Below, in pieces: positions 33,896-44,445 of a stretch of DNA of 64,000 nt. Position 1 is the first letter of the stretch; each line of letters opens with the position of its first letter. Position numbers and translations under genes: made by a program. The notes beneath the pieces were generated by a model. It searched no databases. It was not told the origin of the DNA and was given only the letters and a program-made list of their open reading frames with translations. This stretch comes from Athripsodes cinereus. Its lineage: Eukaryota > Arthropoda > Insecta > Trichoptera > Leptoceridae. The DNA lies in NCBI GenBank assembly GCA_947579605.1, contig OX388318.1:8122001-8186000 (forward strand), in the 5' to 3' direction.

Positions 33896-34363
33896 GTTGT
33901 GTTTTAAATATAGGTCCCTGCTACATAATTACAGAACACTCAAAACTGACAGAAATCAATGAGAAACCTATTCTAATCTGTGGCCTGTACGGTTACGTCA
34001 TTATCCATTATGCAATTATTCTATACGCGCATGGTTTAATAAATTTACTAGTCGTCCGTGTGTAAAACAATCAATATAATATTACACTTTCAGTTTGTTT
34101 TGCAAAATTTACCTGGCAAATGTTAGCGTTACGGTGATTAATAATACAGTAGGTACACGTACACACACAATGATTGTTTACTTTGAAAGTTCAGCACCAT
34201 TGTACAATACACTTATCTACATAGGTATTGCTAATTGTAATAATATATTAAGCTTTAAATTTTACGACTTTGAGTCGTATGATTTAGATTAGTCCAGAAA
34301 ATGTTTTAAGTTATTTAACACGAGTTGGATAGTGAATTTATTATTCAATTTCTTTTTAATCTA

Positions 34364-34604
34364 TCCCGTGGAGCAGCCGGTAAAGAATTGGTCTCCCACT
34401 CTTCTGCGTAAGTTTTCGAGTGTCCTGTAAAAGGCAGGTGTTCGAAAAAATTGAGACATTTTACATCTTAAATTCAGCGATGAGGTTTGCCACCCATCCT
34501 GAATGTCTTGATTTTATATTGGCACGGAGAGGACAGTTTGCATGTTTCTTACATGCGGCTGATCTGCTGGCTACCCCACTTGTGGGATGTGCCGTGATGG
34601 TATA
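34364..34604 (+). repeat. family A copy, well preserved
   Basis: A 241-bp copy nearly identical to 25968-26205: starts CCCGTGGAGCAGCCGG, contains GATGAGGTTTGCCACCCATC, and ends GATGTGCCGTGATGGTATA, followed by an A run. I could not find a matching duplication at its flanks. Confidence 0.75.
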
Positions 34605-34954
34605 AAAAAAAAATCTTTTTTAAAACCATGCTGAAACTGTTGACTACAACTTTCTTTGATAAATATAGTGGCGATATAAGATGGAATAGGTGAATTTCAA
34701 TGTGGATCCTGTGTAGCGTTCTTACAAAGAAAAAAATACACTTTCTCTCTATATTAAAAGAAGGCTTCATTTGAATTGAACATATTACTGAAAGCAAAAG
34801 AAAAAGCGCAAGTAATCGATGGGATGACGTAAAAAAGCTAACAATAACAAGTTTATAATATGTATTTGTTAAAGAAAAATGAAAGTCTTTTGAGGATATC
34901 TAGTGGTAGTTGGCCAATATGAACAATGTTATTTTCTCCACATGTATTCCGACG

Positions 34955-35145
34955 GACCGGACGTTCCTATTTCACAACGCATCGTATCGTTCCTATGAAA
35001 AAGACATTAGAACACTGGGAGTGTCGTGAGAAGTAGTGACTCAATTGGCGAAGGGACGCTCTAAATGGAAGAGGCTGGTATCTACCCTGGGTTGTTGAGA
35101 ACAGCGTTAAAGGGCGAGATGGTGATGTGTTGCTGATGATGAACA
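34955..35145 (+). pseudogene. LINE C 3' fragment
   Basis: GTAGTGACTCAATTGGCGAA, the AAGAGGCTGGTATCTACCC block, and a GAACAGCGTTAAAGGGCGA stretch followed by GATGGTGATG repeats follow the same order as the 45960 copy. Diverged and frameshifted. Confidence 0.5.
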
Positions 35146-35849
35146 AGACACAATGGCTCTCACACACTTCTTGTCTCATTAAAAAATTGATAGAAACAAA
35201 TAGATTAATATATGTTTATAACTTAAATAGACTGATTTCATAGCACAATATTCTCCTTCTCAGTTTATCCTCTTTTCACAAATACTATTTGTTACTCAAA
35301 TTTTCAACTTTTCATTTTTAAAAGCCCATCTACTTCAAAAATTAGAATAAGTGGACTTAATGGGATTTGATAATGAAAGCAAACTAGAAAAATAAGGTGA
35401 CTTCGTCTTTTCTTTGTTTCATATTTTATGGTAGTTTCGTGTGTTAAATTTACACAATCCAGTACAGGGTGACCTATGTGTAGCATGAATACACTAGCAA
35501 ACACGGCAGGTAGATAGAAATAAGACTATCGATATGTTATATATTTTCTTATACTTATAACAGGTACCTACTCTTAGATATTTAAATATCAAAGTGTACG
35601 ATTATTATCCCTACGCCATCTTCCTTCATTTCCACTTTGGCCTTTCTTTGAACCTTAATCACCTGTATTTTATTATTAATATTTGTATCACAATTATTGT
35701 TTAATCTATCATAAGATGATTCATTATGATGACAAAAATATTCCATTAGCGATGTTAATTCATCTTATAAAATTATCAATCATTAGGTACTGATGTTAAA
35801 TTTTTGTGTTTTCAAATTAATGTTTACTCTCAGATTGGCAAGGTTATTA

Positions 35850-36205
35850 TGCGTTCTTCTTCTTTGATTGCCCTTTCAGGTCTCCCCGACGTTGCCGATC
35901 ACTCTGGCATAGGCTTCTCGGTCCGGCGATGTCTGGAAGAACTCCTCCACGCCTCTCATTCCAGTCCAGTCTCGTATACAGGGCAGTCACAATGTCTGCG
36001 TTCTGTCAGCCCCCGACGTCTCTCTATTTGTCCCACAGTAATCATAATATGATATAATAAACCGCAGAATATGGTGCTTTACTCCGCGCATTATATGCCC
36101 CAAATACGAGTTCCTACGCACTTTGACATTGAACAAGAGTTTTCTGTTCATTCCTGCTCTTCTAAACATCTTTACATTTGTGACCCTATCAGTCCAATGA
36201 ATACA
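35850..36205 (-). pseudogene. LINE D 3' coding fragment
   Basis: The minus strand encodes HWTDRVTNVKMFRRAGMNRK, then VRRNSYLGHIMRGVKHHILRF and a decayed REASGADRTQTL-like segment. Beyond it, minus-strand sequence mirrors the TSWLRNIRDWT...AQDR block of 33515-33835. It starts further upstream than that copy but is equally broken. Confidence 0.65.
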
Positions 36206-36468
36206 AAACATCTTAAGTTTTATTTCTTTTATTCACAAAACGTTAACATAAAACAACATATATTCTCAAAGCCTTAGAACTTTTAAAAGTATAAAAATTA
36301 AACATGTGACCTAATCTCGTCACCTAATAAGACCTCCTTATGTGATTAAATTATATATTTGGGAAAGAAATGTTATTCTATTTATGTTAAAAAGATTCTC
36401 TCAAAAGATAAATTTCATATCGTGTTTCTATGAAGAACTTTATACGTACATATGTTTAAAGAACAAGA

Positions 36469-36484
36469 GGTTAGGTTAGGTTAG
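36469..36484 (+). repeat. interstitial TTAGG telomere-like repeat
   Basis: GG followed by TTAGGTTAGGTTAG, about three units of the insect telomere motif. Too short to be a former telomere. Confidence 0.6.
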
Positions 36485-36899
36485 TTAAACCTTGTGTATG
36501 TATGTTTCATTTTATTTTTCAGACACAAGAGTATGAAACGATGTGATAATATTTCATTGTTATTTTTATATTGGATTTATTTTGGCTTCGTTTTGGTTCA
36601 ATTCCTAGGTGCGTTGTAATTCAAAAGGAACATCAAGTGCCTCAACTGTAACATTACCTTAAACGTATTTTTAGATTTATTTTGCAAAACATACTTTTAT
36701 TTATTGAACATTATTGTTTCAAAACTACCAGAATTATTCTGTTTGCGTCATGTACTCATGTACTAGTTATATTATAATAAATGTTCCATCTTCTCTATCA
36801 TATTATGAGGTATTATGTATACTTTATTAAAATTAATAGCAAATATACCTACTCTTATCCATTTTACTAAAATTTATACCCGTATAAAAGTTTTCTTTT

Positions 36900-37145
36900 G
36901 TATTTTCTTGAAGACTCTTGGACATCATCACCATCACGTTGTTTTCCTTGTGGGGTGAGAAGAGAGGGTTGTGCGCCACTAACTCCTATCCTTGCACTTA
37001 TCGTTTCTGTCACTGTCATATTATTCCTCATGCATGCTTTCCTATTCAATGATGCGCTCAACATGTGTCCGTCCTAAACGATCTGGTAAACACGATTTTA
37101 CCATTCAATCATCTGACGGCCATTTACCATTTTACCATTCATTCA
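36900..37145 (-). pseudogene. LINE W 3' fragment
   Basis: The minus strand encodes SLNRKACMRNNMTVTETIS.ARIG, matching TLNRRSCMRNCMTVTQAKD of the 17689 copy, and an LTPQGK.RDGDD end. Plus-strand ATTCAATGATGCGCTCAACA is the complement of its AGCACATTGAA region. Diverged. Confidence 0.55.
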
Positions 37146-37149
37146 GCCA

Positions 37150-38750
37150 TATACATGTATATATTATTAAGTGTAAGTTCAGTTTTAATTAAAACAACTG
37201 TTTTATAAGAAAGGGTGTAGGTATATTTACAATTTTTGATTAACCTGAATGTCAACTGTCAATAATTTTAATTATTTTTTTATATGACACATTTTTTATG
37301 TCACAAACATTTCTCTTTGTCAAATACTGTATTTTCAATGTATGATTTAAGAAAAAATTACAAATGCCAAATTATCTAACAAATATTTTCCGATTTTGAC
37401 ATGGAATCTGTCGTCAAGTCGTTTTCAGGAAATTGTTTCTCTTTTGTTCTCTAGACCAAATTTGATATGTTCAAAAGCATTATTTATAGAAATTTCGATA
37501 ACATCCATTTATCAAAACGTTATTTTATTGGATTGAATGAGCGTTCTACAGTAGTTTTGTTCTGAGATATCAAAAAAATGAAAATATAAAAATTTCGAGT
37601 TCTTCGAAATAAGAACGTTAGTTTAAATTTTATTTACAAAAATGGAACAAGTTTTCTCGCAGTTGAAATGTCAAGTGTTTTTATTTCTTGATTTAACCTT
37701 TTCAAATATTTCTTTCTTTAGTTCTCGGTATTTTAATAAGGTATCTACTTTATTTCACGTTAAGTATCTTACTTTAATTAATCAAATTCAAATTTAATTT
37801 GAATTTAATAAATAGGGATGTCATTTAGAGAAAATATTTTTATTCATAATGATAAAGCTGTTTGACTTTATCAAATTATGTATTTTTTCTCTCATTTTCT
37901 CTGCTATAGAACATAGTAAGTAGTTGTATGAATAATGTTTTGTTTTAAATAGTCAGTAATGGTAGACCTATTGCAGAACTGTCAAAAATAATCATTTATT
38001 ACGCATGTTGCAACTGGACACTAAGGGCACTCTAGAATGTGTTATAAGACAGTCACACTAACTGGACATTCTTTCAGAACACCTCTAAACGATTGTTCGA
38101 ATTCTGTTGATTCTCGACCATTATTTGTGTGAGAGATTAAACAGAAGCTGAAGCAAGAAGCTTTTTTCACCTCGAGGTTTTGGTGATTTCACTCATTTTG
38201 TCAAGCCTCATAGATTGTGAATCACTCCTCAATGAGTTAATTCCCTATTAGGCAGGATGGGTTTCTGGAGTTGAAAAAAGTATAATAGTGTAAAAGTACA
38301 ATCCTCACCTCACCGTCCACTAAATTGATAGTAATGTTTCGGTAACGATATACCTACTAGTCGGATAATGATATTTTCTCTTGGTCTCCGTACGATCATA
38401 AATAACAACTGATACTATATTTTATCATTACCATGAGAACAATAATACTCTCGCTCGTTGTTTCAACTTGTATTACATAATAAACTGCTACTTTGAAACT
38501 TTTCTGAATTATGGTTCTCCTAAGTTTGTTGTTTTTAAAGAATGTAATTGCTGACCCTTTATATGAAATTTCCTTAAGTAAACTTCTTACAATTTTTGTA
38601 ATTTGAGAACACGGAAGAAACTAAATCGTGGATATAAAAAAGGGAGAATGAATAATTTAACGAGTTGGTATCACAAATTCTGTAATATCTTTATAATAAT
38701 AAGATTCATTCGTATATTTTAGATAATGTGCTTTATAGATATACACATTC
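37150..38750. other. no gene recognised
   Basis: AT-rich DNA, nothing supported on either strand. Confidence 0.45.
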
Positions 38751-38754
38751 ATTT

Positions 38755-38845
38755 TCTATTTTTCCGTGTTGGTTCGAGGGCCAATTGCGCCTAGGTAATT
38801 TCTCCAGCTATCCCTGTCTATTGCTTTTTCCAGAACCTCTAACAC
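38755..38845 (-). pseudogene. short LINE end (DRDSWRNYLG type)
   Basis: The minus strand encodes EVLEKAIDRDSWRNYLGAIG, the extreme C-terminal block of another insect non-LTR polyprotein group. Nothing else of the element is present. Confidence 0.5.
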
Positions 38846-38849
38846 TGAA

Positions 38850-39535
38850 TAAATGACACTTGATATTGAAGGCAGTGTAGGCTTCATATTTTAAAAATAC
38901 ATTAACAAATAATATGCGATCAACTTACTTAGGAACAAGCAAAAGTATTGATGTGAGAAATCTTGATAGTAAATGATTTACATTTCTATAATTTTTGATT
39001 AAAATGTTGTAATAAAGCTGAACATAATAATTTGTTTGAATAAATTGTATAATATATATCATAAAATACATTGCATCGATTCATATACATAAAACATTTG
39101 AATGAAATTTACGTACGTGTACAAATATGGTACAAACGAATATAACATTAATTTAATTAATGAGTTGTTGGGTTTTGTTGTTTTTGTTTGACAAATGAAC
39201 TCACGTTTTGAATAACTCTGCCGAAATAATTTATTTAATATGCGTGTTCTAATGTTTAATATAATTTTCATTATAAAATGTACATAATAATTTATTGATA
39301 TGTTTAATTAACTTTCCAAATTATACCAACTGCTTATGGCGCAATATTTGCACAATGTTCGCACAAGATTTGATCTTTATTAATTTAATATGTAGAGATG
39401 CGACTAAAAGAAGTATCTATTTATTTTATACGTACTTTCGTATCAGCACACTGCATTTCTTTAGGATAAATAGAAACGATAATTATTTGAAAGATATTAC
39501 TTACTTTCTAAAACACATATTTTGATTACAAAGTT
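38850..39535. other. no gene recognised
   Basis: AT-rich, nothing supported. Two open stretches (39059-39271 minus and 39295-39525 plus) have no recognisable content. Confidence 0.45.
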
Positions 39536-39539
39536 GATA

Positions 39540-39690
39540 TTTAAGACCGTCGGTTCTTGGCAAAAGTTCATGTTAAACTATTTTAAGTGAAACACTTATT
39601 TAGTACTTCCACTGTGGCTTTATAAGTCAAGAACCGGCTTTCAAGACCTTCCGCTCTCATCACCAGGCTAGCGTTAAGTAAATCTACTGT
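39540..39690 (-). repeat. Penelope-type terminal fragment with decayed hammerhead
   Basis: Same block order as 21465-21616: GACCGTCGGTTCTTGGCAAA, GTTCATGTTAAAC, ACCGGCTTTCAAGACC, TTCCGCTCTCATCACC. The hammerhead region (minus, 39629-39668) keeps GAAA, GCCGG and most of stem II, but the first box reads CTGGTGA instead of CTGANGA, stem II has a mismatch and stem I is not complementary. I expect no cleavage. Confidence 0.5.
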
Positions 39691-40082
39691 GAATGACAGA
39701 ATAAAATATGAATTTGTGGCATGTGATTTTCAAAAACTTTAGTTCATAATACAATAATATATTCATTTTTTTTTTCATTATTTCATCTTCACACTTCTCA
39801 ACCTTTTTTCTGATAAATAAAATAAATACAAGCAATATATTTGTGTAACTTTACACATTATTATTTTACAGAACACAATAGATAATGTGTGACAATGTTT
39901 CAAGCCACACCAATCTTATCGTAATCACATCACGCTGCTTCGTGTACAGGGTTGGGACATAGAATCGAGATCTTATTGCTTCTATCTTTGCAAAACCTTT
40001 TCGCTTCCATCACCGTTGTACAATTTTTCATCTTTAATTCAACGCCGTCCTCGTTCTATAGGATCTTACCATTTAATCTTAG

Positions 40083-40205
40083 GTTCGATCCCAGGTGCCC
40101 GCGAAATCCCCTTTATAAACACAAGCTCTTAGCTTAGTGTGAAAAGTATATAAGGTTGTGTCTGGGTTTATAACAACAACCCATATATATATCTTTAAAA
40201 AAAAA
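40083..40205 (+). repeat. SINE B copy with B box
   Basis: Starts inside the head at GGTTCGATCCCAGGTGCC (B box), then AAATCCCCTTTATAAACACA, a GTGAAAAGTATATAAGG variant and GGGTTTATAACAACAACCC, with an A-rich tail. The A-box end of the head is missing. Confidence 0.65.
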
Positions 40206-40482
40206 TCCTCTGAGTATCATTCTTTTTAGACATCCTGTTCTTTTCATGTGGCGAAATAACCGTAGTTCATTCCCTTACTTTGCTACTATTCCAATTTAAC
40301 TTTAATTCACTTAACTTTTGTATAGAATTAATCTTAATAGTAGTATAGGTTGTGAGTTGTGAGATAACAAATTGTAGTAGAAATATAAGTCTACATAAGA
40401 GGATTTATTAATTTCACTGTTTTATTAGGATTAAATATTATGTTACAGTTGGGAGAAATAAATTAATTATTTTATCTGTCTT

Positions 40483-40545
40483 TATGCCATCAAAGCATCT
40501 CCCACAAATGCGGTAGGCTGTATGGAACAAACATACAAACAATCC
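40483..40545 (-). repeat. family A 3' scrap
   Basis: GCCATCAAAGCATCTCCCAC and AAACATACAAACAATCCTCTC parallel the 3' end of family A in complement. Confidence 0.4.
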
Positions 40546-40674
40546 TCTCTATAACAAATAAAATAATATTTTCGATGTTTTTGGCATTCACTATGTGATA
40601 ATTACGCGACATGATTAGAAAATGAGTTTAATTCACAATGTATTTAAATTATCACTTGATATTAATATGTAGAT

Positions 40675-40714
40675 CTGCGACCGGTTTCGATACGCTAGTA
40701 CCATTCACGAGCAG
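40675..40714 (-). ncRNA. hammerhead-like motif in left pseudo-LTR
   Basis: Exact complement of 42881-42920; see that entry. The CUGANGA box is not conserved. Confidence 0.3.
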
Positions 40715-40758
40715 AATATAAACTGAGTGCAAAAACAAAAGAAGGGTTCGTTAGAGAG

Positions 40759-42495
40759 TTATGTGTGGCTAGTGGGTAGTGGGGTGGGGGTGGAAGTATT
40801 ATTAGAAAAAGATTGGAGGTGGGAGGAATCAGGGAAAGAAAACATTGAAAGTAGGGGAGATTTTTGTGGTGCTATTATTTTATTAACCAAATTATGACCG
40901 GAGTTAATCGCTTTATTAATTTCTAATGTTTCAGATGCTAATAAGTTAAAATAATTATTTAAATTTGTATGACTAAAGGATACATTGCTTCTATTATGTG
41001 TATGGTCGTATTCAATTAGGTGATTAGCGAATTCCGAAAAGTTATTATTATTTAAACAAAGTTCGTGTTCCCTGATTCTTGTTTTAAAATTCCGCTTAGT
41101 CATACCTATGTATTTTGCAGTGCAATCATTACACTTGAGTGTATATATTCCACTTTTATTGATAGCAGGTGTACGGTCCTTATTGTTTAATAATCCTTTT
41201 ATCTTGCTTGAGGTGTAAAAAGCCGGTGTTATAGAACTAGGTAACGATTTGCATGTTTTCTTTGTGACATCTCCAAGATACAAGAACTTTCTATATATTT
41301 TCTTATTCTGATCATTATTATTTTCTATTCCGTTGTATATATATTTATGTAAAATTATTTTATTTTGTTTTTTGCGGATTAAGTTATCAATCATATCCGG
41401 GTTGTATAAATTATTAAAGGCGATTTGTTTAATAACATTGATTTCATTATCATAATCCGCTTTATTGAGAGGAACCTTGATTAATCTATTAGTCATTGAA
41501 TGGAAAGCAGCAAGTTTATGCGAAGGAGGATGTTGTGAGTTAGCCGGTATTACTGTATCTGTGTGGGTAGGCTTACGATAAATTTTAAAATTACATTTGG
41601 ATTCTATTAAAGAAATGTTTAAATCTAAAAAGTTTAAAGTATTATCATGGTTATGTTCTAAAGTGAATTTTATATTTGGATTAATTGCATTAATATGATT
41701 TAAAAAAGTATTCAATTGTCTGTTTGTTCCTGTCCAAATTACGAAAATATCATCTACATATCTATACCATACAAAAATATTAGACAAATGGGAAAGTCCA
41801 GATTCGAATAATGTGTTTTCAAAATGATTCATAAATATCTCGGAAAAAAGTGGCGACGTTGGACAACCCATAGCTAATCCTTTAGATTGTGTATAAAAGT
41901 TGTTGTTAAAACAAAAATAATTTTGACTTAAGCACACTTCAACCAATCTGGACATTTCCTTTACAATAGTCTTATCAAGATTTGATTTATTAATGGTGTC
42001 TAAAATTATATCTTTACAATGATCTGTAGGTATACTAGGAAATAGATTGACTACATCCAGTGAAATTAACTTACTATTAGGGGGTATATGAAGATTATTT
42101 AAATTATCTACTAACTCTATACTATTTTTTATTGATCTACGAGGTTGAAAAATATCATGTGTTTTGAACAAATCAACTAATTTAGTACTTATATTGTAAT
42201 TTGGTGAACAATATGAAGGAACAACTGGTCTGATTGGAATGTTAGGTTTATGAATTTTGGCAAGAGCATAGAGTTTAGGGGGTTGAGGGTTATTAACAAT
42301 TAATCTATTAAATTTATCAGTTCCACAAATATTAGGACACTCTTTGATTACTTGTTTAATAGCATTTTGATATTTTGTAGTTGGATCCTTGTCGATCTTG
42401 ATGAAGTTGTCAGAGCTTAGGAAGTCTTCCACCTTAGAGATGTAATCCGATGTATTAAGAACAACAATTGAGTTGCCTTTATCAGCTTTTGTCAA
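40759..42495 (-). CDS. Penelope-like RT / GIY-YIG endonuclease, 5'-truncated
   Basis: A 578-codon open frame, but its first codon is TTG and copy homology begins at the same place, so the natural N-terminus is missing. N-terminal KADKGNSIVVLN is the typical Penelope RT motif (3-14). PPKLYALAKIHKP follows (72-84), then RT motif A SLDVVNLFPSIP with Asp147, motif B GLAMGCPTSP (206-215), motif C YVDD (246-249) and LNFLDLNI (287-294). The GIY-YIG endonuclease spans about 449-540: GIYTLKCNDCTAKYIGMTKR, with GIY at 449-451, YIG at 462-464 and Arg473 in TRIREHE. A Pro/Ser/Thr-rich tail ends the protein. It would copy RNA at a nicked target in the nucleus. Catalytic residues are present; lack of the N-terminus makes activity doubtful. 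Confidence 0.92.
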   Translation of the reverse strand: MTKADKGNSIVVLNTSDYISKVEDFLSSDNFIKIDKDPTTKYQNAIKQVIKECPNICGTDKFNRLIVNNPQPPKLYALAKIHKPNIPIRPVVPSYCSPNYNISTKLVDLFKTHDIFQPRRSIKNSIELVDNLNNLHIPPNSKLISLDVVNLFPSIPTDHCKDIILDTINKSNLDKTIVKEMSRLVEVCLSQNYFCFNNNFYTQSKGLAMGCPTSPLFSEIFMNHFENTLFESGLSHLSNIFVWYRYVDDIFVIWTGTNRQLNTFLNHINAINPNIKFTLEHNHDNTLNFLDLNISLIESKCNFKIYRKPTHTDTVIPANSQHPPSHKLAAFHSMTNRLIKVPLNKADYDNEINVIKQIAFNNLYNPDMIDNLIRKKQNKIILHKYIYNGIENNNDQNKKIYRKFLYLGDVTKKTCKSLPSSITPAFYTSSKIKGLLNNKDRTPAINKSGIYTLKCNDCTAKYIGMTKRNFKTRIREHELCLNNNNFSEFANHLIEYDHTHNRSNVSFSHTNLNNYFNLLASETLEINKAINSGHNLVNKIIAPQKSPLLSMFSFPDSSHLQSFSNNTSTPTPLPTSHT

Positions 42496-42836
42496 CTCTT
42501 CAGCAACATATGAAGAAATCTAACAACATTGACAGTGATAAACAAGATCTGAAGACTTTCAACAGCATCAAAAAATCATTAAAAGAAAACAACCTCACGT
42601 TGACAAAAGCTGATAAAGGCAACTCAATTGTTGTTCTTAATTATTTTAACTTATTAGCATCTGAAACATTAGAAATTAATAAAGCGATTAACTCCGGTCA
42701 TAATTTGGTTAATAAAATAATAGCACCACAAAAATCTCCCCTACTTTCAATGTTTTCTTTCCCTGATTCCTCCCACCTCCAATCTTTTTCTAATAATACT
42801 TCCACCCCCACCCCACTACCCACTAGCCACACATAA
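42496..42836 (+). pseudogene. second Penelope-like copy with 500-codon in-frame deletion
   Basis: Starts within the N-terminal region (MKKSNNIDSDKQDLKTFNSI...), which extends further 5' than the minus copy. It keeps KADKGNSIVVLN and then jumps directly to YFNLLASETLEINKAINSG and the normal C-terminal tail. Compared with the minus copy, residues 15-514 are missing, i.e. 1500 bp, so the frame is kept. TAAT is shared at both breakpoints. All RT catalytic motifs and the GIY-YIG core are lost. The remaining C-terminal 64 residues are identical to the minus copy. Confidence 0.88.
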
Positions 42837-42880
42837 CTCTCTAACGAACCCTTCTTTTGTTTTTGCACTCAGTTTATATT

Positions 42881-42920
42881 CTGCTCGTGAATGGTACTAG
42901 CGTATCGAAACCGGTCGCAG
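42881..42920 (+). ncRNA. hammerhead-like motif in right pseudo-LTR
   Basis: CTGC (42881-42884) pairs with GCAG (42917-42920). GGTAC pairs with GTATC (42893-42897 with 42102-style mate at 42902-42906, loop TAGC). GAAA (42907-42910), palindromic CCGG (42911-42914) and TC (42915-42916) follow in hammerhead order. The first core box should be CUGANGA, but TCGTGAAT stands there. Either a degenerate or a non-functional relative of the Penelope hammerheads. Confidence 0.35.
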
Positions 42921-43199
42921 ATCTACATATTAATATCAAGTGATAATTTAAATACATTGTGAATTAAACTCATTTTCTAATCAAAATAATATTTAATGGA
43001 TTCGTGTTTGGTGGCGGAATTACAAATGATATCTTTACCATCTTGTACGTGAATTATAGAAAAAAGTAAAAGACCTTTTTTATTTCGGAGACTTCGCGGA
43101 ATATATATTATTTTGGTAAATTATAAGTTTGGGTTAATGGTATGATTATTTTCTTCACAACTAAGAACAAAAAAAACAAAAGAACAAAAAAAACACACA

Positions 43200-43700
43200 A
43201 CTCACTCACGCTGGATTTTCACCCATCTCGGCCATGGAGCCTGAAGATCGTCCTGCCCGCGGCCATTGCGGGCAGGCGCAGTCCTTCCAACGAAGGCACC
43301 CTGGCATATAGCCTTCAGAGTGGAGTTGCCCCGAGGCCGGCGGCTGCCGCCCCAAAGGAGGTCTGCACCATCCAGAGACCGTGGCGGGAAAACTGCCCAC
43401 GTGGAACTCCGTGGACGGCCCGGCGGGGTCGTCTTGCCTCTATAGCGCCTGGTTGGAAGAGAACCGGCCTTCACGACAGTCTGGTGGATAGTGTCCTCGC
43501 GGCTTTCCGATGGCCAGTCGGCTAGGGGGATGGTACCTCACCCCTCGCTATCATACTCCTTCCCCTCGTCCTAGTGTCGGCTTTGACAAAATTGTCCCGT
43601 TAGGCCGCTATTGTCTTTCAAAACAATAACCCCGGCCAACATACTGCGTACCTACCAGCTAGTATGCCCGGGTATTTTGCTCGGTCCCTACCAGCATATT
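43200..43700. other. GC-rich island of unknown origin
   Basis: About 500 bp with far higher GC than its surroundings. It contains a perfect hairpin CCTGCCCGC/GCGGGCAGG (43251-43259 with 43267-43275). Frames stay open on both strands over 270-380 bp, but neither product has a domain I recognise, and open frames are expected by chance in GC-rich DNA. An A-rich stretch precedes it (43165-43200). It might be the 5' UTR of a non-LTR element or imported DNA. I do not assign a function. Confidence 0.4.
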
Positions 43701-44237
43701 TCGCGCACACGCATGTACACATAGTTCATAATATATTTAAAATAAAAAAGTGTCCATTTTCACTACATAATCAATGTTCAATTTAAATTCCCCAAGGATT
43801 AACAAAACTTCCGCAAAGAAAACCAACCTATCCTAAACACCACCTAACTAAAAATACCTAAATATAACTTACGTACTAGTTACAATAATCATGAGGATGT
43901 ATGCCTGTAGGTATATACACTCGTGCAGGCAGTATTCCATATCCCACTCGATATTGTACCTACCTACAAGAGTGATATTAAAAACTGTATGTAATAATTG
44001 TTATAATAATAATAACAAACTTTTTAATGTTGTAAATTATTGTCATAATTGAATATGAATTCTTACATCTGTTTTTTTTTTGTAGTTTTGCTTTTGTTTA
44101 ACGAGCAATTTAATAAATAAATGGTAGGTACACTAACTTACATCAACTAGTGGAGAGGAGTTAATTTATTCTAGGGTGTATATTTGAGAGTACAATACTA
44201 ATACAAAAACTTTTCGGAGATCAACGATGGTATAGAG

Positions 44238-44445
44238 CAGTATTTCCCAAACTATGGGTTGCGACCCACCAGTGGGACGTGTGCTAATATTGAGTGGGCC
44301 ATAATTGACGATTCGCCACTGTATAAGACATGAATAAAAAAATATTGTTGGAGCAATGTTTGGAGAAAAAAAGCTAAAAGGCAGATACCAAGATTGGAAA
44401 TTTGTCCTAGATGGGTCGGAGCCCAGTCAACTTTGGGAACCACTG
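44238..44445. mobile_element. hAT-type MITE with 8-bp TSD
   Basis: Starts CAGTATTTCCCAAACTATGG and ends with the complement of CAGTGGTTCCCAAAGTTGAC. GTATAGAG is duplicated at 44230-44237 and 44446-44453. CAG...CTG ends and an exact 8-bp duplication are hallmarks of the hAT superfamily. At 208 bp and non-coding, it needs a transposase in trans. Confidence 0.85.

Larger units (their letters stand above)
40573..42982. mobile_element. Penelope-like element, head-to-head pair with inverted pseudo-LTRs
   Basis: A minus-strand copy (40613-about 42495) joins, 5' end to 5' end, a plus-strand copy (about 42496-42983). Their 3' parts form an inverted repeat of about 345 bp (40613-40957 and 42638-42983) that looks identical by eye. 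AAAATAATATTT lies at 40561-40572 and 42983-42994, a likely 12-bp target duplication. On the left, 40 bp (40573-40612) separate it from the repeat, reminiscent of the tail extension described for Penelope elements. Both copies are truncated at the 5' end. Inverted pairing of partial copies is typical of this class. Confidence 0.85.

Noticed and set aside
43142..43525. 127-codon ORF in the GC-rich island
   Set aside because: Several overlapping frames are open on both strands because GC-rich DNA lacks stops; no domain recognised.
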